Positions 1 to 5,173 of a stretch of 10,987 bases of DNA are shown here, piece after piece. The notes under the pieces are model-generated. The model worked only from the letters and a program-made list of their open reading frames with translations. It was not told the origin of the DNA and ran no database searches. The stretch comes from a candidate division WWE3 bacterium RIFOXYC2_FULL_42_13 (lineage in GTDB: Bacteria; Patescibacteriota; WWE3; UBA101185; UBA10185), in NCBI GenBank assembly GCA_001773255.1, contig MEWF01000003.1:6620-17606 (forward strand), written 5' to 3'. Every line of letters begins with the position of its first letter. The stretch's first letter is position 1. The position numbers were made by a program, and so were the translations under genes.

Positions 1-1304
1 ACAGGTTTTTACCTGACAAGGCAATTGATCTTATAGACGAGGCTTGTGCTATGGTTCGTTTGTCTCAGGTAAAAGAACCGGAAAACCTAAGAACCGTCGA
101 AGAAGAAATTTCAAAATTAAAAGCCGACGCAAGAAAAAATAAACTTACGGACGAAGAAAAAGAGACATTAAAGAAAAAAACGGAAGAGCTTGAAAAAATA
201 AAATCTGAATTAGTTGAAATATGGACAAAAACTAAGCTGGAAGAAATACCGGACGTTACTGAGGACGCCGTTATAAAAGTAGTTTCGCGTGCCACCGGAA
301 TTCCTCTTGAGAAATTAAATGTTGTGGAACGTGAAAGATTGTTAAAACTCGAAGAAACTATAAAAAAGAGGGTCGTCGGACAGGATAAGGCGATTGGTGT
401 TTTGTCTGAGGCAATAAGAAGGGCGCGTGCCGGACTTAAAGATCCCAAAAGACCAATAGGATCGTTTTTATTCTTAGGACCTACAGGTGTCGGTAAAACT
501 GAGTTGGCGAAAACTTTAGCCGAAGCTTTATATGGTGACGAAGATATGATTGTGCGTTTGGACATGAGCGAATATATGGAAAAACACTCGGTAAGCAAAT
601 TAATCGGAGCGCCCCCCGGATATGTGGGCTATGAACAGGGCGGCCAGCTTACAGACATCGTAAGGAGAAAACCCTTTTCCGTTATATTGCTCGATGAGAT
701 AGAGAAGGCACACCCGGACACATTTAATGCTTTATTGCAGATAATGGAGGACGGCCGTTTGACTGATAGTAAGGGTAGAACAGTAGATTTTAAAAATACC
801 ATACTAATTCTTACTTCTAACGTAGGCTCAGAACTTTTAAGAAGAAAAGATATCGGTTTTATTGAAGATAAGAAGAAATCTCACGATGGGGCGGAGATAG
901 CGGCTGACCGGAGAATTTTTGGCATACTAAAGGATTCGTTCAAACCCGAGTTTTTAAACAGAATAGACGAAATTGTGGTGTTCACCAGCCTGAGAAGAGA
1001 GGATATAAAAGAGATAACAATGCGCATGTTGGAAAAGACCCGAAAGATGCTGGGTGAGCAGCAGCTTACTCTTGAAGTTTCAGACAAGGCGATAGATTAT
1101 CTGGTGGAGAACGGTTATAGTGAAGAATACGGAGCCAGGCCCTTAAGAAGGTTGGTCCAGAAAGAGGTCGAGAACGCTATTTCAAGCAAAATAATTGCGG
1201 GAGAGACCTCCGAGGGTGATCTTGTATCTATAGATGTTTTGCCTGAAAATGGCTTGTCTATGGAGGTTAGAAAACCGGCCGGGGTGTCCTCAAAAAAGAA
1301 ATAA
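1..1304 (+). CDS. clpC: ClpC-type AAA+ unfoldase, C-terminal part (5' end outside the window)
   Basis: This is an ATP-driven Hsp100 unfoldase that would feed proteins to the ClpP protease in the cytoplasm. The frame is open from base 3 and starts mid-gene with RFLPDKAIDLIDEA, the typical end of the first AAA+ domain. A short charged middle coiled coil follows (about 75-240), shorter than the ClpB M-domain, which favours ClpC. The second AAA+ domain is complete: Walker A GPTGVGKT (477-500), Walker B with VILLDEIEKAH, sensor 1 ILTSNVGS, arginine-finger region FLNRID and sensor 2 GARPLRRLVQ. A lysine-rich tail ends at TAA. All ATPase residues of this half look intact. The first Met in the visible part (51) is internal and not a start. 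bL19 follows 39 bp downstream under its own promoter. The ClpC rather than ClpB assignment rests on the short middle region, since the N-domain is not visible. Confidence 0.93.
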   Translation, partial: RFLPDKAIDLIDEACAMVRLSQVKEPENLRTVEEEISKLKADARKNKLTDEEKETLKKKTEELEKIKSELVEIWTKTKLEEIPDVTEDAVIKVVSRATGIPLEKLNVVERERLLKLEETIKKRVVGQDKAIGVLSEAIRRARAGLKDPKRPIGSFLFLGPTGVGKTELAKTLAEALYGDEDMIVRLDMSEYMEKHSVSKLIGAPPGYVGYEQGGQLTDIVRRKPFSVILLDEIEKAHPDTFNALLQIMEDGRLTDSKGRTVDFKNTILILTSNVGSELLRRKDIGFIEDKKKSHDGAEIAADRRIFGILKDSFKPEFLNRIDEIVVFTSLRREDIKEITMRMLEKTRKMLGEQQLTLEVSDKAIDYLVENGYSEEYGARPLRRLVQKEVENAISSKIIAGETSEGDLVSIDVLPENGLSMEVRKPAGVSSKKK

Positions 1305-1333
1305 TTGAAATTGCGGGTTTAATTTGCTATCCT
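1305..1333 (+). promoter_or_regulatory. Promoter of rplS
   Basis: A -35 TTGAAA (1305-1310), a 17-bp spacer and a -10 TATCCT (1328-1333) preceded by TGC (extended -10). The predicted start site near 1339-1340 leaves only about 4 nt before the ATG at 1344, so the mRNA would be nearly leaderless. No Shine-Dalgarno sequence precedes the ATG. The promoter begins directly after the clpC stop codon. Confidence 0.65.
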
Positions 1334-1343
1334 AGCACAGTCT

Positions 1344-1868
1344 ATGGCCGATAAAGATCAAGATACAACTAAAAAGGACGATGCAGCTCAGCAGGATGCC
1401 CCTGTAGAAGAAGTAGTCGGGGAAGACGAGGTTGAAGTCGCTGCGGAGGCGGAAGAAACGGCCGAAGAAGCCAAAATTGAAGAAGAGCTCGAAGAGAAGG
1501 CGGAAGAGGAAGCCAAGGTCGTCGAAGAGGAACTAGCCGAAGCCCCCAAAGAAGAACCTAAAATACCGGAATTCAGGGTTGGGGACACAGTGAAGGTTTT
1601 CTATAAAATAATCGAAGGCGAGAAAATGAGAATTCAACCTTTTGAAGGAATTGTGATCTCGTTCAGAGGCTCGGATGTTTCAAAAACCTTTACACTAAGA
1701 AGAATCGGAGCTGACCAGGTAGGAGTTGAAAGAATACTTCCTTTGCATTCACCCAACATCGAAAAAATAAAAGTAGTCAAAAGAGGAAATGTTAGAAGAG
1801 CAAAATTGTTTTACTTAAGAGACAAAGTCGGTAGGGAAGCGATGAGAGTCAGAGAGGCGAAAAAGTAG
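1344..1868 (+). CDS. rplS: Large-subunit ribosomal protein bL19 with an acidic N-terminal extension
   Basis: A structural protein of the 50S subunit near the 30S interface. Residues 75-174 match the whole bL19 core: FRVGDTVKVFYK, the FEGIVISFRG segment, a GVERILPLHSP loop, and the basic C-terminus with KRGNVRRAKLFYLRD. The core is the usual length for the family (about 100-115 residues). The first 74 residues are unusual: 31 are Asp or Glu against 8 Lys, the rest mostly Ala and Val, with no predicted globular fold by eye and no signal peptide. The start at 1344 fits the promoter just upstream, and there is no later start next to a Shine-Dalgarno sequence. The gene has its own near-leaderless promoter after clpC. 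No convincing terminator follows; a 17-bp tandem repeat overlaps the stop codon instead. The identity of the core is certain; the role of the extension is unknown. Confidence 0.96.
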   Translation: MADKDQDTTKKDDAAQQDAPVEEVVGEDEVEVAAEAEETAEEAKIEEELEEKAEEEAKVVEEELAEAPKEEPKIPEFRVGDTVKVFYKIIEGEKMRIQPFEGIVISFRGSDVSKTFTLRRIGADQVGVERILPLHSPNIEKIKVVKRGNVRRAKLFYLRDKVGREAMRVREAKK

Positions 1869-1914
1869 TTCTTTAGTAAAAGTAGTTCTTTAGTAAAAGT
1901 AGGTCTTTAGTAAA
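1864..1914. repeat. 17-bp tandem repeat, three copies, starting in the rplS stop codon
   Basis: Units at 1864-1880, 1881-1897 and 1898-1914 are AGTAGTTCTTTAGTAAA; the third has one change (T to G at its sixth base). A decayed fourth copy begins at 1915. The first unit contains the TAG stop of bL19. The period is not a multiple of three, so this is not a coding repeat. It probably arose by slippage or local duplication. Confidence 0.9.
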
Positions 1915-2002
1915 AGTAAGTTCTCAACTGATAATTTTTTTAATACCCCGATCTGTATTGATGCTACGATGTTTCTATTTACTTATAAGATTTTCAAATG
2001 CA

Positions 2003-2046
2003 TAAAAAATTCGGCGCTCTCAGTTTATAAAAATCTGAGTGCGCCG
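2003..2046 (-). terminator. Rho-independent terminator of the 2058-2420 gene (repeat copy 1)
   Basis: On the minus strand a 12-bp stem (arms 2035-2046 and 2012-2023, one A-A mismatch), an 11-nt loop, then a T-rich tract (2003-2011). It starts 12 bp after the stop codon. The 42 bp at 2005-2046 recur without change at 2513-2554. Confidence 0.88.
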
Positions 2047-2057
2047 GTGGGATGGGT

Positions 2058-2420
2058 CTAAGGCAGCCGTTTTCCTAAAATTTCGCTGTCAGCCCTCAGG
2101 GCTTTGCCTATTGCGTCGAATAGTTTGGGTTCAATCTGTGACCACCCGTACTCCATGTTCCTTACTATGGTCAGGGAGTGGAAATCCACAGCTATGTAGG
2201 AAACGCCCTTAATATTTTTAACAATCTCATTCACAAGATTGACGCAGATACGTCCGTAGAATTTTTCTTCTTTTTGATTGAAATCCACAGACGAATAAAG
2301 CGGGTAGAAGCCGAATCTTTCTCCATATTCGGATAGGATAAATTTTGTAGTATAGATCCGCATTTCATCTCTCAGACCTACACTTCTTACATCTATCTCA
2401 CCCAAAGCTGATTCAGTCAT
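2058..2420 (-). CDS. Small protein with an Nfu/NifU N-terminal-like domain, paralogue A
   Basis: A 120-residue protein without signal peptide or membrane segment, so probably cytoplasmic. The C-terminal half (about residues 60-112) has a hydrophobic helix ending IKGV, a strand, an S-L-T-I-V-R strand, a Trp (YGWSQIEPK) and a final helix DAIGKAL. This order resembles the N-terminal domain of Nfu scaffold proteins (a GV turn, a strand, then W..l.p.....I...l). No CxxC iron-sulfur motif of the NifU C-terminal domain is present, so cluster binding is not supported. The same pattern occurs in the neighbour at 2572-2922, its paralogue. The ATG at 2420 follows AAAGGAGAG at good spacing. It has its own promoter and terminator. 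The family assignment is an inference from pattern; the paralogy is seen directly. Confidence 0.7.
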   Translation of the reverse strand: MTESALGEIDVRSVGLRDEMRIYTTKFILSEYGERFGFYPLYSSVDFNQKEEKFYGRICVNLVNEIVKNIKGVSYIAVDFHSLTIVRNMEYGWSQIEPKLFDAIGKALRADSEILGKRLP

Positions 2421-2480
2421 GTTTCTCTCCTTTTAAGTACTTGCCCTAATTTGAAATCGTTTGTCAAGTGATTTGGTGGA

Positions 2481-2508
2481 ATTGTAGCACAGGAGTAAAG
2501 GTTGTCTA
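2481..2508 (-). promoter_or_regulatory. Promoter of the 2058-2420 gene
   Basis: On the minus strand TAGACA (2503-2508), a 16-bp spacer, then TACAAT (2481-2486) preceded by TGC, an extended -10. The predicted start near 2474 gives a leader of about 54 nt containing the Shine-Dalgarno sequence. The -35 sits right after the T-tract of the preceding terminator. Confidence 0.65.
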
Positions 2509-2512
2509 CATG

Positions 2513-2554
2513 AAAAATTCGGCGCTCTCAGTTTATAAAAATCTGAGTGCGCCG
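2513..2554 (-). terminator. Rho-independent terminator of the 2572-2922 gene (repeat copy 2)
   Basis: The same 42 bp as at 2005-2046. Arms lie at 2543-2554 and 2520-2531 with one A-A mismatch, followed on the minus strand by AATTTTT. It begins 17 bp after the TGA stop at 2572. Confidence 0.88.
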
Positions 2555-2571
2555 GAGAAATACCGAAAACG

Positions 2572-2922
2572 TCACGTATCCACAGGATTGCCTTCTAGTG
2601 CTGTTTTAATAGCTTCCAGAATTTTGGGTTCGATCTTTTTCCAATGGTAGTCACTATCTTTGACAATCCTCACCGAGCTCATGTCTAAAAAGATCATAGC
2701 AATGCCGGCGATTTCATTAAGGGCATTGATAAGTCTGGTGCCGACCGGACCGATTATTTCCAAGGAGTGTTTATAGTGTTCCAGATCAACCGGCCAAAGG
2801 AATACCTTTCTCATGGTAGACATCGGGTTATCAGCTAAGTGTTCGTCGACGGAGTACTCCCTTAAGTTTGGACGGGTCCAGGATTTTTTCACGGACACCG
2901 TCACGGTTCCTATATAAGGCAT
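2572..2922 (-). CDS. Small protein with an Nfu/NifU N-terminal-like domain, paralogue B
   Basis: A 116-residue protein, probably cytoplasmic. Residues about 62-110 carry the same signature as paralogue A: L-I-N-A-L helix, I-A-G-I turn, strand, S-V-R-I-V-K strand, then YHWKKIEPK and an EAIKTAL helix. The N-terminal half (a TVTVSV strand and a charged loop with LWPVDLEHY) is much less like paralogue A. No Cys-based metal motif is present. The gene ends in TGA, which shows that UGA is a stop here. The ATG at 2922 is preceded by AAAAGGAG. It has its own extended -10 promoter and a terminator identical to that of paralogue A, so the two are separate units rather than an operon. As for paralogue A, the Nfu_N-like reading is inference; a dedicated partner is not visible in the window. 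Confidence 0.7.
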   Translation of the reverse strand: MPYIGTVTVSVKKSWTRPNLREYSVDEHLADNPMSTMRKVFLWPVDLEHYKHSLEIIGPVGTRLINALNEIAGIAMIFLDMSSVRIVKDSDYHWKKIEPKILEAIKTALEGNPVDT

Positions 2923-2984
2923 ATTATTCTCCTTTTCGTGTCTTCCGTCTGAATTTGAGAGCGGGTTTTAAGTGAATTGGGGCA

Positions 2985-2993
2985 ATTTTAGCA
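2985..2993 (-). promoter_or_regulatory. Extended -10 promoter of the 2572-2922 gene
   Basis: TGCTAAAAT on the minus strand, matching TGCTACAAT of paralogue A in sequence and relative place. The -35 is weak (TTTTAT near 3008-3013), as is usual for extended -10 promoters. The leader is about 56 nt. Confidence 0.55.
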
Positions 2994-3002
2994 CAGAGGT
3001 AC

Positions 3003-3046
3003 GGAAAATAAAAAAGAGGAGACTTGGTTTTTGGCCTTGTCTCCTC
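3003..3046 (-). terminator. Rho-independent terminator of the 3085-3717 gene
   Basis: Perfect 8-bp stem GAGGAGAC/GTCTCCTC (arms 3039-3046 and 3016-3023) with a 15-nt loop, followed on the minus strand by TTTTTTATTTT. Confidence 0.88.
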
Positions 3047-3084
3047 AGAGTTTAATGCTTGGTCATTTGCCTAGATTGCCGTGT

Positions 3085-3717
3085 TTAGTGCTCGATGAAC
3101 TGACCCAGGCCGGGATCCGTAAGGATCGCCACGCCGTGATAGCCGCCCGCAGGGTCGTTATAAATTTCCTCAAAGATGTCAAATGTTCCCCAGAGTGACC
3201 CACCGGTACCGACGTACCCGATTTTTACGAAGTACGTGTAGTGCTGAGCCACGTAGTTGGTATCGATATAATCTCCATTGACGTGATTTGTCAGCCATCC
3301 TCTGCTTGAACCGGTTGAGACACCGTTCGCCAACCCCCGATCCAATTTCTTGTTGTTATCGCAGTCAACGTTTGACAGCCATTCGTCGGACCATTTCATT
3401 TGAAGCGCGTCATCAGCGTAATCGACGGTGCTGCCCCAGTATTTTCCGTCTGCTACCCGATCTGAGGTGTCATACGTTCCTACGAAAAGGTGTGCCTGAT
3501 AGTTATAACCGAATTCATCAAATCCCACCGTAAGTGGAACTCCCGCTGAGTCGGTAATGGTGCCGTCCTGAATTTTGGCGCAACCGCTGTTTGACCAGGC
3601 AGTTTCGGCGCCGGTGACAGGATCGAATCCGATAGGCTTATCTGCCAGAACGGGCGAAACGACCATCATAACCATCACAAGCGCAACAAACACCGAAAGA
3701 AATCTTTTGGCTTTCAT
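3085..3717 (-). CDS. Secreted protein of unknown function
   Basis: I do not recognise a family. The N-terminus is a clear Sec signal peptide: MKAKR, a hydrophobic core of Val, Met, Phe and Ala, then S-P-V-L-A with likely cleavage before DKP. There is no lipobox and no C-terminal anchor, so it should be released outside. The mature part of about 185 residues is rich in Gly, Asp, Tyr and Trp, has two Cys (in NSGCAK and NVDCDNN) that could form one disulfide, and looks beta-rich. The ATG at 3717 is preferred over the GTG at 3723 because AAAGGAG lies 7-8 nt before the ATG and would touch the GTG. It is monocistronic, with its own promoter (3767-3796) and terminator (3003-3046), which suggests an abundant product. 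A surface or carbohydrate-binding role is possible but not shown. Confidence 0.82.
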   Translation of the reverse strand: MKAKRFLSVFVALVMVMMVVSPVLADKPIGFDPVTGAETAWSNSGCAKIQDGTITDSAGVPLTVGFDEFGYNYQAHLFVGTYDTSDRVADGKYWGSTVDYADDALQMKWSDEWLSNVDCDNNKKLDRGLANGVSTGSSRGWLTNHVNGDYIDTNYVAQHYTYFVKIGYVGTGGSLWGTFDIFEEIYNDPAGGYHGVAILTDPGLGQFIEH

Positions 3718-3766
3718 TTTCACTCTCCTTTAGAGTTCGGTTGATTTATGGGACCAAGCAACGGTC

Positions 3767-3796
3767 AATATACCACCACTATGCCTGCTTAGGCAA
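3767..3796 (-). promoter_or_regulatory. Promoter of the secreted-protein gene, with an inverted repeat over the -35
   Basis: On the minus strand TTGCCT (3791-3796), an 18-bp spacer and TATATT (3767-3772) preceded by TGG. A perfect inverted repeat TGCCT-gctt-AGGCA (3782-3795) overlaps the -35 and could be an operator half-site pair; it may also be chance. Confidence 0.6.
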
Positions 3797-3817
3797 ATTG
3801 GTTGAATTCGTTCGCAG

Positions 3818-3861
3818 CACAAAAAAAGCTCCGTAGGATTTTTAATTATTCCCACAGAGCT
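3818..3861 (-). terminator. Rho-independent terminator of the 3886-4197 gene
   Basis: A 12-bp stem on the minus strand (arms 3850-3861 and 3827-3838) with two G-U pairs and an 11-nt loop, followed by a run of seven T. Confidence 0.87.
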
Positions 3862-3885
3862 TGTTAATGATGCCGCGATGGCAGA

Positions 3886-4197
3886 CTATATTTCGAAACC
3901 GGTAAAACCGGTAGATTTGAGATACGCCACGAGTTCCCGCATCTTTTGCTGTGTTACTTTTCCGGATTTTTTATACGCGGTTCGTAACAGTCGTTCGTGC
4001 GTTGCTCTTACCAAAGGAAAGAAACCGTGAGCAAGTATGAGATCGTTCGCTTTGGCCGATTCTATATGCTTGCGTAATTTGGCAAGTTCGGTGGCGAAAA
4101 AAGCGAAACACTCCCTCTCTTCCAGCGGTATCTCGTGCCTTAGACTAGTGACTTTTACCCTAAAATCAGCGCCGTCAAATACGTCATCAACAGCCAT
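3886..4197 (-). CDS. Small cytoplasmic protein of unknown function
   Basis: I do not recognise this 103-residue protein. It has no signal peptide and no membrane segment. After an acidic start (MAVDDVFDGADF) it appears mostly helical: PLEERECFAFFATELAKLRKH, a second helix around HGFFPLVRATHERLLRTAYK, and a Lys/Gln-rich helix before a C-terminal FTGFEI. The ATG at 4197 is chosen because AAAGGAGGA (4201-4209) lies just before it; the longer frame from a TTG at 4224 would contain that Shine-Dalgarno sequence and is unlikely. The gene is monocistronic between a near-consensus promoter and a strong terminator, so it is probably well expressed. No partner is suggested by the context. Confidence 0.75.
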   Translation of the reverse strand: MAVDDVFDGADFRVKVTSLRHEIPLEERECFAFFATELAKLRKHIESAKANDLILAHGFFPLVRATHERLLRTAYKKSGKVTQQKMRELVAYLKSTGFTGFEI

Positions 4198-4200
4198 CTC

Positions 4201-4208
4201 TCCTCCTT
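4201..4208 (-). promoter_or_regulatory. Shine-Dalgarno sequence that sets the start of the 3886-4197 gene
   Basis: AAGGAGGA on the minus strand, a few bases before the ATG at 4197 and inside the longer alternative reading from the TTG at 4224. It favours the shorter product. Confidence 0.8.
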
Positions 4209-4231
4209 TATCTAATACGCTCAATAAGCCA

Positions 4232-4260
4232 AGTATAACTTACTATAAGATATATGGCAA
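4232..4260 (-). promoter_or_regulatory. Promoter of the 3886-4197 gene
   Basis: TTGCCA (4255-4260), a 17-bp spacer and TATACT (4232-4237) on the minus strand, close to the sigma-70 consensus. The predicted start near 4225 gives a leader of about 28 nt. Confidence 0.75.
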
Positions 4261-4294
4261 CCACAGGAACACAAACGATAAATTGCCCCATTAC

Positions 4295-4343
4295 CAAAAA
4301 AGGGTAACCCTGAGACCGAAATTTCCGGTTTCAAGATTACCCT
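4295..4343 (-). terminator. Rho-independent terminator of the 6037-4364 operon
   Basis: An 18-bp stem (arms 4326-4343 and 4301-4318) with three G-U pairs and a 7-nt loop, then TTTTTT on the minus strand. It starts 20 bp after the stop codon of the Thr/Pro-rich protein. Confidence 0.9.
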
Positions 4344-4363
4344 TATAGAGCAGTTAATTTCCC

Positions 4364-5164
4364 TTAGCGATTGTAATATTTTTTTACGCTCACATAAAGG
4401 ATTAGTGTGAACAACATTCCCATTCCAATACCGATAAGCATCTCGGAAGCATAGGTTCTCACGACAACTACTGAAAGCTTGTCTCCGAAACCGCTTGTCG
4501 GTAAAGGCGGGGGCGTGCGGCTTGGCTGTGGTGGTCCGGGTGTTTTGGTGTTTGGTGGTATTTGTGTGTTTGTCGGTGGAACATCGGTGGGAGGTATTTC
4601 CGTGGGAGGCACCTCAGTTTGTGTTGCTGTAGGAGGTACATCCGTCGGGGGAGTAGTTCCCGTAGACGTTGCTGTCGGAGTGTCTGTAGGTGTTGAAGTA
4701 GGTGTTTGCGTTGGCGTTGATGTCGGAGTCTCCGTCGCGGTATTTGTGGGCGTAGACGTGTTTGTCGGTGTTGATGTCGGTGTGTTGGTAAAGGTCGGGG
4801 TGTTTGTCTTCGTCGGGGTTGGCTCGGGAGTTTCTAACACATTGTACGGGATTAAACCTTGGTAATCGTTACCGCACCAAAATTTGTTCTCACCGGCGTT
4901 ATAACTGCACCAAGTACCTATCGGCGGATTCGGTTTACCTGGATCCACGCAATATGCCTGGACAGTATAACCTCCGGCGCCTCCAAGCTCGAAACGTTGA
5001 AACGTGCCGGATACTCCGGGGACCTGTCCTGCACCGAGATCGGCAGTAATTCGCCAACCGTGTTCCGGCAGATCCATATCGGCACTTGCCGTTGTGACAA
5101 TTACAAGCGTGACCGTCCCTGCCAGTAATGCGACAAAGGCCAATACAACTAGAAACTTTTTCAT
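4364..5164 (-). CDS. Surface protein: signal peptide, Cys-containing head, Thr/Pro stalk, LPTSG motif, C-terminal membrane anchor
   Basis: A 266-residue protein with the layout of a cell-surface protein. Residues 1-28 form a Sec signal peptide (MKKF, long hydrophobic core, A-S-A). Residues 29-110 are a small head with three Cys (72, 86, 97). Residues 112-220 are a stalk of TPT, NTPT, STPT and then PPT units, as in many Chloroflexota and CPR surface proteins. LPTSG (221-225) resembles an LPxTG sorting signal with Ser for Thr. A membrane helix (about 242-260) and the basic tail KKYYNR end the protein. The 16 or so residues between LPTSG and the helix are more than usual for sorting signals. AAGGAGG precedes the ATG. 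The gene lies 9 bp after the sortase-like gene and shares its operon, which supports enzyme and substrate, though plain membrane anchoring would also explain it. The function of the head is unknown. Confidence 0.85.
   Translation of the reverse strand: MKKFLVVLAFVALLAGTVTLVIVTTASADMDLPEHGWRITADLGAGQVPGVSGTFQRFELGGAGGYTVQAYCVDPGKPNPPIGTWCSYNAGENKFWCGNDYQGLIPYNVLETPEPTPTKTNTPTFTNTPTSTPTNTSTPTNTATETPTSTPTQTPTSTPTDTPTATSTGTTPPTDVPPTATQTEVPPTEIPPTDVPPTNTQIPPNTKTPGPPQPSRTPPPLPTSGFGDKLSVVVVRTYASEMLIGIGMGMLFTLILYVSVKKYYNR
4505..4831 (-). repeat. Low-complexity Thr/Pro-coding repeat
   Basis: This stretch encodes the stalk (residues 112-220). It is a degenerate repetition of codons for Thr, Pro, Ser and Asn, changing near residue 171 to PPT-based units (DVPPT, EVPPT, EIPPT). 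It is not a perfect nucleotide repeat. It also creates a long Val/Gly-rich open frame on the other strand, which is a shadow. Confidence 0.85.
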
Positions 5165-5173
5165 TTCGCCTCC

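Larger units (their letters stand above)
2005..2996 (-). repeat. Tandemly duplicated gene cassette (promoter, leader, ORF, terminator)
   Basis: Two units of about 0.5 kb lie head to tail on the minus strand. Each has an extended -10 (TGCTACAAT at 2481-2489, TGCTAAAAT at 2985-2993), a similar leader around a shared TCACTT, a Shine-Dalgarno sequence, an ORF of 116-120 codons with a similar C-terminal half, and the same 42-bp terminator. The coding halves have diverged strongly while the terminators are identical. Confidence 0.75.

Noticed and set aside
65..598. 177-codon minus-strand frame inside clpC
   Set aside because: Ser/Phe-rich shadow of a strongly conserved gene.
1388..1588. Ser-rich minus-strand frame inside rplS
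   Set aside because: Shadow of the Glu/Ala-rich extension of bL19.
1864..1914. Possible start of a CRISPR array
   Set aside because: Units are directly adjacent with no spacers and are only 17 bp long.
1915..1945. Possible terminator after rplS (AGTT-ctc-AACT followed by a T run)
   Set aside because: A 4-bp A/T-rich stem is too weak, although the T run is real.
2462..2467. Perfect TTGACA on the minus strand upstream of the 2058-2420 gene
   Set aside because: No -10-like hexamer lies 16-18 bp downstream; the extended -10 at 2481-2489 fits better. Its counterpart in the paralogue leader is not TTGACA.
4479..4865. Val/Gly-rich plus-strand frame of 128 codons
   Set aside because: Shadow of the Thr/Pro-coding repeat on the minus strand; no promoter or Shine-Dalgarno sequence.
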